A DNA stretch of 64,000 nt, from positions 1 to 64,000 of the forward strand of contig NZ_JAHRXF010000007.1 in NCBI RefSeq assembly GCF_019104725.1, written 5' to 3'. A program made the translations under genes and the position numbers. The notes beneath the pieces were generated by a model. It saw nothing but the letters and a program-made list of their open reading frames with translations. It had not been told where the DNA came from and searched no databases. The DNA comes from Streptomyces corallincola (GTDB lineage: Bacteria; Actinomycetota; Actinomycetes; Streptomycetales; Streptomycetaceae). Within the stretch, counting starts at the first letter, position 1, and each line of letters starts with the position of its first letter. This document shows positions 53,440 to 62,604 of the stretch, piece after piece.

Positions 53440-54564
53440 GTGAACACGCGTATGCGTCGTGCCGCCTTTGCTTTCTCCGCCACCGCGATGGCCGTCTCGC
53501 TCGCCGCCTGCGGCAGCGCGAAGGAGTCCGGCGACAACCCCGACAGCGGCAAGAAGACCGCCGCCGCCAAGGGCGACGCCATCACCGTCGGCCTGCTGCT
53601 GCCGGAGAACCAGACCGCTCGGTACGAGAAGTTCGACAAGCCCATCATCGAGAAGCAGATCTCGGAGCTGACCAACGGCAAGGGCAAGGTTGACTACCTC
53701 AACGCCAAGCAGGACGCGACCCAGCAGTCGCAGCAGATCGACACCATGATCACCAAGAAGGTCGATGTCCTGATCCTGGACGCGGTGGACTTCAAGGCGG
53801 TCGCGCAGGGCGTCAAGAAGGCCAAGGACGCCGGTATCCCGGTCGTGGCGTACGACCGACTGGCCGAGGGCCCCATCTCCGCGTACACCTCGTTCGACAA
53901 CACCGAGGTCGGCAAGACGCAGGGCGAGGCCCTGCTGAAGGCTCTGGGTGGCAAGGCCAAGAGCGGCGAGATCGTCATGATGAACGGTGCCGTCACCGAC
54001 CCGAACGCCAAGCAGTTCAAGGACGGCGCGCACTCCGTCCTGGACGGCAAGGTGAAGATCGGCAAGGAGTACGACACCAAGGAGTGGAAGCCGGAGAACG
54101 CCAACGCCAACATGGAGGCCGCCATCTCCGCCCTTGGCAAGGACAAGATCGTCGGCGTCTACTCCGCCAACGACGGCATGGCGGGCGGCATCATCACCGC
54201 GCTCAAGGGCGCGGGCCTGAAGAAGCTTCCCCCGGTCACCGGCCAGGACGCCGAACTCGCGGGCGTGCAGCGCATCGTGACCGGTGAGCAGTACATGTCG
54301 ATCTTCAAGTCCTACCCGCAGGAGGCCGAGACCGTCGCCAAGATGGCCGTCTCGATCGCCAAGACCGGCAAGGTGGACAGCTCGCTGCAGACCTCCACGG
54401 TGGACAGCGGCACCGAGAAGGGCATCCCGTCCGTGATCGTGCCCGTCGTCTCGCTGACGAAGGACAACATCAAGGACACGGTCGTGAAGGAGGGTTACTA
54501 CACCCTCGACGAGATCTGCACGCCGAAGTACAAGTCGGCCTGTGACGCGATCGGCCTGAAGTAA
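53440..54564 (+). CDS. xylF: xylose ABC transporter substrate-binding lipoprotein
   Basis: Periplasmic-binding-protein-like lipoprotein of 374 aa (peripla_BP_4 family, XylF). The N-terminus has a signal peptide with lipobox SLAAC near residue 25. The sugar-binding fold shows VGLLLPENQTARYEKFDKP, KVDVLILDAVD and GVYSANDGMAGGIITALKG; these fit D-xylose binders. GTG 53440 is chosen because AGGGAGG lies 8 nt before. It is the first gene of xylFGH, with 211 bp to xylG that hold no clear gene. Confidence 0.93.
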   Translation: MNTRMRRAAFAFSATAMAVSLAACGSAKESGDNPDSGKKTAAAKGDAITVGLLLPENQTARYEKFDKPIIEKQISELTNGKGKVDYLNAKQDATQQSQQIDTMITKKVDVLILDAVDFKAVAQGVKKAKDAGIPVVAYDRLAEGPISAYTSFDNTEVGKTQGEALLKALGGKAKSGEIVMMNGAVTDPNAKQFKDGAHSVLDGKVKIGKEYDTKEWKPENANANMEAAISALGKDKIVGVYSANDGMAGGIITALKGAGLKKLPPVTGQDAELAGVQRIVTGEQYMSIFKSYPQEAETVAKMAVSIAKTGKVDSSLQTSTVDSGTEKGIPSVIVPVVSLTKDNIKDTVVKEGYYTLDEICTPKYKSACDAIGLK

Positions 54565-54775
54565 CACCGCCGGGGCCGCCCGCACGGCGGCCCCGTCACA
54601 CCTGCACGGAGGCACCGCGTCCCGTACGCGCGTGCCCCGTGTCAGCGCGTCCGGCGCCCCGCCGCCGACAGCCCCGCAGCAGAACGGCGGGGCGCCGGAC
54701 GGAACGCACCCCCCTCATTCTTCTTGTTCAACCTCCCGCCGGGGTCAGGCTCGGGCGGCGAAGGAGATGGTTCAC

Positions 54776-55558
54776 GTGTCCGCTACGCCCGTGCTGGCGT
54801 TGCGCGGGGTCTCCAAGCGATTCGGTGCCGTCCAGGCGCTCACCGACGTAGAGCTTGAGGTCCACGCCGGAGAGGTGGTCGCCCTCGTCGGCGACAACGG
54901 CGCCGGCAAGTCCACCCTTGTGAAGACGATCGCCGGTGTGCATCCCATCGATGACGGTGTCATCGAGTGGGACGGCCGGGCCGTCACGGTCAACCGGCCG
55001 CACGACGCCCAGAACCTGGGCATCGCGACGGTCTACCAGGACCTCGCCCTGTGCGACAACATCGACGTGGTCGGCAACCTCTACCTGGGCCGCGAGCTGA
55101 AGCGCCGCGGTGTCCTGGACGAGGTCGAGATGGAGCGCCGCTCGCGCGAACTGCTCCAGACGCTGTCGATCCGCATCCCGAGCGTGCGCATCCCGATCGC
55201 CTCGCTCTCCGGCGGTCAGCGCCAGGTCGTGGCCATCGCCCGCTCCATGCTCGGCGAGCCCAAGCTGGTCATCCTGGACGAGCCGACGGCCGCCCTCGGC
55301 GTCGAGCAGACCGCGCAGGTCCTCGACCTGGTCGAGCGGCTGCGCGAGCGCGGTCTCGCGGTCATCCTCATCAGCCACAACATGGCCGATGTGAAGGCCG
55401 TCGCGGACAAGGTCGCCGTACTGCGGCTCGGCCGCAACAACGGGGTGTTCGAGGTCAAGACCACCTCGCAGGAAGAGATCATCTCCGCCATCACCGGTGC
55501 CACGGACAACGCCGTGACCCGCCGTGCGGCGCGCAGCAACGCGGAGGCTCAGAAGTGA
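54776..55558 (+). CDS. xylG: xylose ABC transporter ATP-binding protein
   Basis: ATPase of 260 aa with one nucleotide-binding domain: Walker A GDNGAGKST, signature LSGGQRQ, Walker B LVILDEPTAAL and H-loop ISHNMAD. Members of this carbohydrate family in E. coli have two fused domains; the Streptomyces xylG has one, as here. GTG 54776 is preferred: AAGGAG (54761-54766) lies 9 nt before it but directly abuts the alternative ATG 54767. Its stop overlaps xylH by 4 bp. Confidence 0.93.
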   Translation: MSATPVLALRGVSKRFGAVQALTDVELEVHAGEVVALVGDNGAGKSTLVKTIAGVHPIDDGVIEWDGRAVTVNRPHDAQNLGIATVYQDLALCDNIDVVGNLYLGRELKRRGVLDEVEMERRSRELLQTLSIRIPSVRIPIASLSGGQRQVVAIARSMLGEPKLVILDEPTAALGVEQTAQVLDLVERLRERGLAVILISHNMADVKAVADKVAVLRLGRNNGVFEVKTTSQEEIISAITGATDNAVTRRAARSNAEAQK

Positions 55559-56847
55559 GCATCGACAAGTCCCAGGCCGCACCCGGCGACACCGTCGCCG
55601 AGGAGCCGGCCGTCGCGGCCGACGCGGCCCCCGCCGTGGACCCCCGCCTGCTCGTGCGCGAGCAGGGATTCGGCGGCTACATCACCGAGTTCAAGCGGAA
55701 GATGCGCGCCGGTGACCTCGGCGCCGTGCCGGTCGTCATCGGTCTGATCCTGATCTGCGCGATCTTCCAGAGCTTCAACTCGGCCTTCCTCGGCGCGGAG
55801 AACCTGAACAACATCTTCGTCGCGATGGTGGCCACCGGCATGATGTCGGTCGGCATCATCTTCGTGCTGCTGCTCGGCGAGATCGACCTGTCCGTCGGCT
55901 CCGTCTCCGGTGTCTCCTCGGCGATCACCGCCGTGCTGAGCGTCACCCACGGCGTCAACGAGTGGCTCGCCGTCCTGGTCGCCCTCGCCGCCGGTGCGGC
56001 CATCGGCGCCCTGCACGGCTTCTTCTTCGCCCGCATCGGCGCCCCGGCGTTCGCGGTCACCCTGGCCGGTCTGCTGTTCTGGAACGGCTTCATGCTCCAG
56101 ATCCTGGGCTCCAACGGCACCATCAACATCGACGACGACGGCGTGGTCGGCAAGCTCACCACGTACTACTTCTCCGACGTCGCCGCCGCCTACCTGCTCG
56201 CGGTCGTCGCGGTCGTGGGCTACTTCGCGTCGGCCTTCCTCGGCAACCGCCGCCGGGCCGCCGCGGGCATCCCGTCCCGCCCGCTCGGCGACATCGTGCT
56301 GCGCACGGTGCTGCTCGCGGTCGCCGCGTTCGCCGTGGCGGTCATGTTCAACCAGTACAAGGGCCTGCCGCTCGCGGTGCTGCTCTTCGCGATCGTCCTG
56401 GTCGGCAGCGACTTCGTGCTGCGCCGCACCGCCTACGGCCGCAAGGTGTTCGCGCTCGGCGGCAGCGTCGAGGCGTCCCGCCGCGCCGGTATCAACGTGA
56501 CCCTGGTCCGCGTCTCGGTGTTCGCCATCGCGGGTCTGTTCGCCGCGGTCGGCGGTCTGTTCTGGGCCTCCAAGATCGCCGCCGCCAACCAGAGCGCCGG
56601 TTCCGGCGACCTGCTGATGAACGTCATCGCCGCGGCCGTCATCGGTGGCACCAGCCTCTTCGGCGGCCGGGGCCGCACCTGGAACGCGCTGCTCGGTGTG
56701 CTCGTCATCACGTCGATCCAGTACGGCCTCGCCCTCCAGGGCATCGCCACCCCGATCCAGTACATGATCACCGGTGGCGTGCTGCTCGCCACCGTGATCA
56801 TCGACTCGATCACCCGCAAGACCCAGAAGTCGGCCGGCCGCGCCTAG
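55555..56847 (+). CDS. xylH: xylose ABC transporter permease
   Basis: Permease of 430 aa (BPD_transp_2 type) with about ten or more membrane helices; the motif [13 protein letters not shown] and the late [10 protein letters not shown] mark the ribose/xylose permease family. About 60 hydrophilic residues precede the first helix. The GTG start overlaps the xylG stop (GTGA, 55555-55558). With XylF and XylG it forms a xylose importer; a strong terminator follows. Confidence 0.93.
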   Translation: MSIDKSQAAPGDTVAEEPAVAADAAPAVDPRLLVREQGFGGYITEFKRKMRAGDLGAVPVVIGLILICAIFQSFNSAFLGAENLNNIFVAMVATGMMSVGIIFVLLLGEIDLSVGSVSGVSSAITAVLSVTHGVNEWLAVLVALAAGAAIGALHGFFFARIGAPAFAVTLAGLLFWNGFMLQILGSNGTINIDDDGVVGKLTTYYFSDVAAAYLLAVVAVVGYFASAFLGNRRRAAAGIPSRPLGDIVLRTVLLAVAAFAVAVMFNQYKGLPLAVLLFAIVLVGSDFVLRRTAYGRKVFALGGSVEASRRAGINVTLVRVSVFAIAGLFAAVGGLFWASKIAAANQSAGSGDLLMNVIAAAVIGGTSLFGGRGRTWNALLGVLVITSIQYGLALQGIATPIQYMITGGVLLATVIIDSITRKTQKSAGRA

Positions 56848-56877
56848 GCACGGCATCCGGGGGCTTCACCACCCCCG

Positions 56878-56916
56878 CGACAGTGCCCGGCACCCGAAAG
56901 GTGCCGGGCACTGTCG
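56878..56916 (+). terminator. terminator of the xylFGH operon
   Basis: A perfect 17-bp stem (CGACAGTGCCCGGCACC and complement) around a CGAAA loop, 31 bp after the xylH stop. It separates the operon from dxs. Confidence 0.92.
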
Positions 56917-56992
56917 TGTCCCGCGAACGCGGAACATTAGACTCGACAGGCCCGGCAACAAGCTCGATCAGCTCTACTGCAAGGAGGCACGG

Positions 56993-58912
56993 GTGCCGCT
57001 GCTGACCCGCATCTCGGGACCCCGCGATCTGGACCGGCTCAGCCTGGAGGAGCTGGACCAGCTTGCAGAGGAGATCCGGACCTTCCTGGTCGATGCCGTC
57101 TCCAAGACCGGCGGCCACCTCGGTCCCAACCTGGGCGTGGTGGAACTGACCATCGCGCTGCACCGCGTCTTCCACTCGCCCGAGGACAAGGTCCTCTTCG
57201 ACACGGGCCACCAGTCCTATGTGCACAAGCTGCTCACCGGCCGCCAGGACTTCTCCCGGCTGAAGATGAAGGGCGGCCTGTCCGGCTACCCCTCGCAGGC
57301 CGAGTCCGAGCACGACGTCATCGAGAACAGCCACGCCTCCACGGTGCTCGGCTGGGCCGACGGCATCGCCAAGGCCAACGAACTCAAGAAGAACGACCGC
57401 CACGTCGTCGCGGTCATCGGGGACGGCGCGCTCACCGGCGGCATGGCCTGGGAGGCGCTGAACAACATCGCCGCCGCCAAGGACCGCCCGCTCGTCATCG
57501 TCGTCAACGACAACGAGCGCTCCTACGCGCCCACCATCGGCGGCCTCGCCAACCACCTGGCCACCCTGCGCACCACCGACGGCTACGAGCGCTTCCTCGC
57601 CCGCACCAAGGAGGTCTTGGAGCGCACCCCGGTCGTCGGCCGCCCGCTCTACGAGACCCTGCACGGCGCGAAGAAGGGCTTCAAGGACTTCATCGCCCCG
57701 CAGGGCATGTTCGAGGACCTGGGCCTGAAGTACGTCGGCCCGATCGACGGCCACGACATCGAGGCGCTGGAGTCCGCGCTGTCCCGCGCCAAGCGGTTCG
57801 GCGGACCGGTCATCGTGCACTGCCTCACCGAGAAGGGCCGCGGTTACCAGCCCGCCCTCCAGGACGAGGCCGACCGCTTCCACGCCGTCGGCAAGATCCA
57901 CCCCGACACCGGGCTGCCCATCGCCGCCTCCGGTGCCGACTGGACCTCGGTGTTCGGCGAGGAGATGGTGAAGCTCGGGGAGGAGCGGGAGGACGTCGTC
58001 GCCATTACCGCCGCCATGCTCCAGCCCGTCGGCCTGGACAGGTTCGCCAAGCGCTTCCCCGACCGGGTGTACGACGTCGGCATCGCGGAGCAGCACGGCG
58101 CCGTCTCCGCCGCGGGCCTCGCCCACGCGGGCGTCCACCCCGTCTTCGCCGTCTACGCCACCTTCCTCAACCGTGCCTTCGACCAGGTCCTCATGGACGT
58201 GGCCCTGCACAAGTGCGGGGTGACGTTCGTGCTCGACCGGGCCGGGGTCACCGGCACCGACGGTGCCTCGCACAACGGCATGTGGGACATGTCCATCCTC
58301 CAGGTCGTGCCGGGACTGCGGCTGGCCGCCCCGCGCGACGCCGACCAGGTACGCGCCCAGCTCCGCGAGGCCGTCGCGGTGGAGGACGCGCCGACCGTGG
58401 TCCGCTTCTCCAAGGGCGCCGTCGGTCCCGCCGTGCCCGCGGTCGGCCGGGTCGGCGGCATGGACGTGCTGCGCGAGCCCGGCACCGACCGCCCGGACGT
58501 CCTGCTGGTCTCGGTCGGCGCGCTCGCCCCGATGTGCCTGGAGATCGCCGCCCTCCTCGACCGGCAGGGCATCTCCACCACCGTCGTGGACCCGCGCTGG
58601 GTCAAGCCGGTGGACGAGGCGCTCCCCCCGCTGGCCGAACGGCACCGGGTGGTCGTCACCGTCGAGGACAACAGCCGGGTCGGCGGCGTCGGTTCGGCCG
58701 TGGCCCAGGCGCTGCGGGACGCGGGCGTGGACGTGCCGCTGCGCGACTTCGGCATCCCGCCGCGCTTCCTCGACCACGCCTCCCGCGCCGAGGTGATGGC
58801 CGAGATCGGGCTCACCGCGCCGGACGTCGCCCGCCAGGTAACCGGCCTGGTCGCCAAGCTGGACGGCCGGTACGACCACACCGGGGACGCGGTCGAGACC
58901 GCCCGCGACTGA
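56993..58912 (+). CDS. dxs: 1-deoxy-D-xylulose-5-phosphate synthase
   Basis: DXS condenses pyruvate and glyceraldehyde 3-phosphate to DXP, the first step of the MEP isoprenoid pathway and a source of thiamine and pyridoxal precursors. The 639-aa chain has the family order: [18 protein letters not shown] (His near the active site), GHQSYVHK, thiamine-diphosphate motif [15 protein letters not shown], and the transketolase pyrimidine domain with [12 protein letters not shown] start has AAGGAGG 6 nt upstream. It sits beside xylose import genes but after a strong terminator, so it is probably a separate transcript. S. coelicolor carries a second dxs; this corresponds in position to it. Confidence 0.96.
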   Translation: MPLLTRISGPRDLDRLSLEELDQLAEEIRTFLVDAVSKTGGHLGPNLGVVELTIALHRVFHSPEDKVLFDTGHQSYVHKLLTGRQDFSRLKMKGGLSGYPSQAESEHDVIENSHASTVLGWADGIAKANELKKNDRHVVAVIGDGALTGGMAWEALNNIAAAKDRPLVIVVNDNERSYAPTIGGLANHLATLRTTDGYERFLARTKEVLERTPVVGRPLYETLHGAKKGFKDFIAPQGMFEDLGLKYVGPIDGHDIEALESALSRAKRFGGPVIVHCLTEKGRGYQPALQDEADRFHAVGKIHPDTGLPIAASGADWTSVFGEEMVKLGEEREDVVAITAAMLQPVGLDRFAKRFPDRVYDVGIAEQHGAVSAAGLAHAGVHPVFAVYATFLNRAFDQVLMDVALHKCGVTFVLDRAGVTGTDGASHNGMWDMSILQVVPGLRLAAPRDADQVRAQLREAVAVEDAPTVVRFSKGAVGPAVPAVGRVGGMDVLREPGTDRPDVLLVSVGALAPMCLEIAALLDRQGISTTVVDPRWVKPVDEALPPLAERHRVVVTVEDNSRVGGVGSAVAQALRDAGVDVPLRDFGIPPRFLDHASRAEVMAEIGLTAPDVARQVTGLVAKLDGRYDHTGDAVETARD

Positions 58913-58933
58913 CCCTCCCGCGCCGCGCCCCAC

Positions 58934-58973
58934 GGGCCGGTTCCGCCCCCGCTTCCGGTGGCGGAACCGGCCC
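58934..58973 (+). terminator. terminator of dxs
   Basis: GGGCCGGTTCCGCC and its exact complement form a 14-bp stem with a 12-nt loop, 22 bp after the dxs stop. Confidence 0.85.
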
Positions 58974-59058
58974 GGCTGCGTAAATCTGCCTGTGCCGGGC
59001 ATACGCGCTCCCGGTCCTCTCGACCATGTCGAGGACGACAAGCGTGGGAGGTAGGCAC

Positions 59059-60573
59059 GTGAGCACGCTCTTCAGGACGAAGAACGTCGAGCAGTCGATC
59101 CGGGACACCGAGGAACCGGAGCACGCGCTCAAGAAGTCCCTGTCCGCCCTGGATCTGACGGTCTTCGGCATCGGCGTCATCATCGGCACCGGCATCTTCG
59201 TGCTGACCGGACAGGTCGCCAAGAACAACGCGGGACCCGCGACCGCGCTCGCCTTCGTGGTGGCCGGTGTGGTCTGCGCCCTCGCCGCCCTGTGCTACGC
59301 CGAGTTCGCGTCCACCGTGCCGGTGGCCGGTTCGGCGTACACCTTCTCGTACGCCTCGCTGGGCGAGCTGCCCGCCTGGATCATCGGCTGGGACCTGGTG
59401 CTGGAGTTCGCGCTGGGCACGGCGGTGGTGGCGGTCGGCTGGTCGGGGTACATCCGCTCGCTGCTGGAGAACGCCGGGTGGAACCTCCCGGACTACCTCG
59501 CGGGCCGGGACGGCGCGCACGGCTTCGGCTTCGACGTGCTGGCCGCCGCGCTGGTGCTGGTGCTGACCGCCGTGCTCGTGCTGGGCATGAAGCTGTCCGC
59601 CCGCATCACCCAGGTGGTCGTCGCCATCAAGGTGGCCGTGGTCCTCGTCGTCATCGTCGCGGGCGCCTTCTTCGTCAAGGGCGCCAACTACAAGCCGTTC
59701 ATCCCGTCCCCGCAGCCCGTCGCCGCGGGCGCCGACCTCAAGGCGCCGCTGGTGCAGCTGATGTTCGGCTGGGCACCCGCCAACTTCGGCGTGATGGGCG
59801 TCTTCACCGCGGCCTCGGTGGTGTTCTTCGCCTTCATCGGCTTCGACATCGTCGCCACCGCCGCCGAGGAGACCCGCAACCCGCAGCGCGACATGCCGCG
59901 CGGCATCCTCGGCTCGCTGATCGTCTGCACCGTGCTCTACGTCGCCGTGTCCATCGTGGTCACCGGCATGCAGAAGTACACCCGGCTGTCCGTGGAGGCG
60001 CCGCTCGCCGACGCGTTCAAGGCCGTGGGGCATCCCTGGTACGCGGGCATCATCAGCTTCGGCGCCGCCATCGGTCTCACCACGGTCTGTCTGATCCTGC
60101 TGCTCGGGCAGACCCGCGTCTTCTTCGCCATGAGCCGTGACGGGCTGCTGCCGCGCTTCTTCTCCCGCGTCCACCCGCGCTTCAAGACCCCCTACCGGCC
60201 CACCATCCTGCTGGGCGTGGTCATCGCGGTCGTCGCCGGGTTCACCAGCCTCAGCGAACTCGCCGAACTGGTCAACATCGGCACCCTGTTCGCGTTCGTC
60301 GTGGTCGCCATCAGCGTGATCATCCTGCGCCGGACCCGCCCCGACCTGCCGCGCGCCTTCCGTACCCCCTGGGTGCCGGTCGTGCCGATCGTCTCGGTGT
60401 GCGCCACGCTCTGGCTGATGCTCAACCTGCCCGCCGAGACCTGGCTCCGGTTCGCCATCTGGATGGTCATCGGCTTCGCCGTCTACTTCCTCTACGGCCG
60501 CACCCACAGCCGTCTCGCCCGCGGCGAGGACACCCCGGCGACCCGCTCGGGCTCCTCCGGAGGCGCCGGGTAA
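59059..60573 (+). CDS. APC-superfamily amino-acid permease (cationic amino-acid transporter type)
   Basis: Membrane transporter of 504 aa with about 12 helices. The first helix has GIGVIIGTGIFVLTGQVA, the unwound glycine-rich segment shared by APC carriers; AGSAYTFSYASLGELPAWIIGW and FFAFIGFDIVATAAEETRNP are typical of the CAT/YfnA branch. It would import basic or small amino acids by proton coupling; the exact substrate cannot be read. GTG 59059 has GGGAGG 7 nt upstream. It stands alone after the dxs terminator. Confidence 0.9.
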   Translation: MSTLFRTKNVEQSIRDTEEPEHALKKSLSALDLTVFGIGVIIGTGIFVLTGQVAKNNAGPATALAFVVAGVVCALAALCYAEFASTVPVAGSAYTFSYASLGELPAWIIGWDLVLEFALGTAVVAVGWSGYIRSLLENAGWNLPDYLAGRDGAHGFGFDVLAAALVLVLTAVLVLGMKLSARITQVVVAIKVAVVLVVIVAGAFFVKGANYKPFIPSPQPVAAGADLKAPLVQLMFGWAPANFGVMGVFTAASVVFFAFIGFDIVATAAEETRNPQRDMPRGILGSLIVCTVLYVAVSIVVTGMQKYTRLSVEAPLADAFKAVGHPWYAGIISFGAAIGLTTVCLILLLGQTRVFFAMSRDGLLPRFFSRVHPRFKTPYRPTILLGVVIAVVAGFTSLSELAELVNIGTLFAFVVVAISVIILRRTRPDLPRAFRTPWVPVVPIVSVCATLWLMLNLPAETWLRFAIWMVIGFAVYFLYGRTHSRLARGEDTPATRSGSSGGAG

Positions 60574-60653
60574 CGCCCGCTTCCGCCCACCGGACCCCCG
60601 GCCCCGTATGTCCCGCTCCGTGCGGGTACGCGGGGCCGGATAGCGTGCGGTCC

Positions 60654-62120
60654 ATGCCCGTCGCCCCGCCCGCCACCGCACCCCCGGCCCCGCTCACCCG
60701 GACGGCGTACTGGAGACGGCTGGTTCCCGCGCTCGCCGTCCTCGCCGCCCTCACCCGCCTCCCCTCCTTCGCCCGGCCGCTGTGGAACCCCGACGAGGGC
60801 TACCTCGCCGTGCAGGCCCGCCTCCTCGCCCACGGCGGACAGCTCTACGAGACGGTCGTGGACCGCAAACCGCCCCTGGTGCCCTGGCTGTACGAAGGCG
60901 CCTTCGCCCTCTTCGGATCGGGCTCGCTGACCTCGGTCCGAGTGTTCGCGGTGCTCGCGCAGACCCTCACCGCCGTGCTGCTCGCCTCGACCGCCCGCGG
61001 CCGCTGGGGCGACACCGCCGGGCGCACGGCGGGCGTGCTGTACCTGCTGATCTCGGTCGGGCTCAACCCCGAGGACGCCCAGGCCGCCTCCTTCGAGCTG
61101 TTCATACTGCCGGGCACGGCCGCCGCCCTGTGGTGTGCCGACCGCCGCCGCTGGGGCGCCGCCGGGGCCGCCGTGGGCTGCGCGTTCCTCGCCAAGCAGA
61201 CCGGGGGAGCGGCCCTGCTGCCCGTGGCGTGGCTGCTGCTCCGCTCCGGTGCCCCGGCCCGCCCCGCGCTGCTCCGACTCGGCGCCGGGTGCGTACTGCC
61301 GGTCGCCCTCGCCGCCGTCCTCACCGACCCGGCGGGCTTCCTGTTCTGGACCGTCACCGGCTCCGCCTCGTACGCCGTCCTCAGCGGCCCGGCGGGGTAC
61401 GTACTGACCCGCTGCCTGGCCAACGCGGCGATCCTCGCCGTGGCCTGCGCGGGCCTGCTCCCGCCGGTCCTACGGGCCGTGCGGGCGGGTCGCGCCGGAA
61501 CGGCGGACCTGTGGCTGTGGCTCGGCGCCTCGGCCGTCGCGGTCGCGGCCGGATTCCACTTCTTCGGCCACTACTACCTGCAACTCACCCCGCCCGCAGC
61601 CCTGTTGGCCACCGCCGCGCTCCGCACCGCGCCCCGCGTCCACCGCGTACGGGCCGTCGCCACCACCGCCGGTGCCTGTGTGCTGTTCCTCGCCTGGGGC
61701 CTGCTCGCCCCGCGCCCCGAACTCGCCCACGCGCAGAAGCTGGCGGCGGCCCTCGCGGGCCGTACGGCACCCGCCGACCGGGTCCTGGTCTGGGGCATGC
61801 ACCCGGAGACGTACTGGCTCGCGGAACGCACCCCCGCCTCCCGCTACCTCACCGCCGGACTGCTCACCAACTACAGCGGCGGCCGGGCCGGACCCCGGGT
61901 CGGCGAACAGTACGCCGTCCCCGGCACCTGGCCCGTCTTCCGCGCCGAACTCACCCTCCACGCACCCGCGTTGATCGTGGACGACTCGCGGGGCCACCCC
62001 TACGCCCCGGCCCGCCTCCCCACCCTCCGCCGCATCCTCGCCGAGCGCTACGAGGAGGTGGGCCGGGTGGACGGAGCCGTGTTCTACGCCCCGCTGCCGG
62101 ACGAACCCGCCGGCCCGTGA
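60654..62120 (+). CDS. GT-C fold membrane glycosyltransferase (PMT/ArnT-like)
   Basis: Polytopic membrane protein of 488 aa with about ten helices and a soluble C-terminal part. The first outside loop has WNPDEGYLAVQARLLAHGG, the acidic DE motif found in GT39/GT83 enzymes that use polyprenyl-linked sugars; RKPPLVPWLY and FFGHYYLQLTPP also fit that group. Substrate is unknown: cell-envelope glycan or lipid modification is likely. ATG 60654 is chosen for the N-terminus; no strong ribosome site. Its 3' end overlaps the convergent NYN-domain gene by 37 bp. Confidence 0.82.
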   Translation: MPVAPPATAPPAPLTRTAYWRRLVPALAVLAALTRLPSFARPLWNPDEGYLAVQARLLAHGGQLYETVVDRKPPLVPWLYEGAFALFGSGSLTSVRVFAVLAQTLTAVLLASTARGRWGDTAGRTAGVLYLLISVGLNPEDAQAASFELFILPGTAAALWCADRRRWGAAGAAVGCAFLAKQTGGAALLPVAWLLLRSGAPARPALLRLGAGCVLPVALAAVLTDPAGFLFWTVTGSASYAVLSGPAGYVLTRCLANAAILAVACAGLLPPVLRAVRAGRAGTADLWLWLGASAVAVAAGFHFFGHYYLQLTPPAALLATAALRTAPRVHRVRAVATTAGACVLFLAWGLLAPRPELAHAQKLAAALAGRTAPADRVLVWGMHPETYWLAERTPASRYLTAGLLTNYSGGRAGPRVGEQYAVPGTWPVFRAELTLHAPALIVDDSRGHPYAPARLPTLRRILAERYEEVGRVDGAVFYAPLPDEPAGP

Positions 62121-62518
62121 GGGGAGTTGCCCCGCGCCTGCCCCAGTACCGTCCGGGGCCCCGCCACCTCGGCACCCAACGCCTCGACACGCGACCGGAG
62201 TTCACGGTCGGCCGTGACGACCAGACGGCGGCGGCCGGGATGGGACGCGGTGACCCGCACGATGTGGTCGTCGCCGCTGCCCGGAGCGGACTCGACCAGG
62301 ACGCCCGGCACCGACTCCACCCCGCGCGCGGCGCCCTCGACCACGAGCACGATCTCGACGGGCTCCACGGCACCGGGCAGCCCGTCGGCGGCCAGCCGGT
62401 CACGGAGGCGCTCGGCGGCGCCCCGCCGGTCGCGCCACCAGCCGTCCGGGCGGGAGCCCACCACGTTCGCGCCGTCCACGATCACCAGCGGCACACCGAG
62501 CGGATCAGGGTCGTCCAT
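62084..62518 (-). CDS. small NYN/YacP-like PIN-fold protein
   Basis: Predicted 144-aa protein with a PIN-like NYN fold: PLVIVDGANVVGSRPDGWW (first Asp and Asn), a middle DDHIVRVTAS (acidic pair) and RRLVVTADRELRSRVEALGA (third Asp). These fit YacP/NYN RNases; such proteins are often labelled NTP pyrophosphohydrolases in Streptomyces. The C-terminus after residue 125 is a short disordered tail overlapping the convergent glycosyltransferase gene. ATG 62518 is chosen because the sequence upstream is not conserved. Confidence 0.75.
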   Translation of the reverse strand: MDDPDPLGVPLVIVDGANVVGSRPDGWWRDRRGAAERLRDRLAADGLPGAVEPVEIVLVVEGAARGVESVPGVLVESAPGSGDDHIVRVTASHPGRRRLVVTADRELRSRVEALGAEVAGPRTVLGQARGNSPHGPAGSSGSGA

Positions 62519-62553
62519 CCCGCAAGGGTCCCACGCCCCCCACCGCCGGACAT

Positions 62554-62586
62554 ACGAAGGGCCCCCGCCGGGCGGGGGCCCTTCGT
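62554..62586 (-). terminator. terminator of the fatty-oxidation gene
   Basis: ACGAAGGGCCCCCGCC and its exact complement around one base form a long GC stem 19 bp beyond the stop of the 3-hydroxyacyl-CoA dehydrogenase gene; in practice the loop opens to 3-5 nt. It also lies before the NYN gene. Confidence 0.88.
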
Positions 62587-62604
62587 GCGTACCGGTGACG
62601 TGCC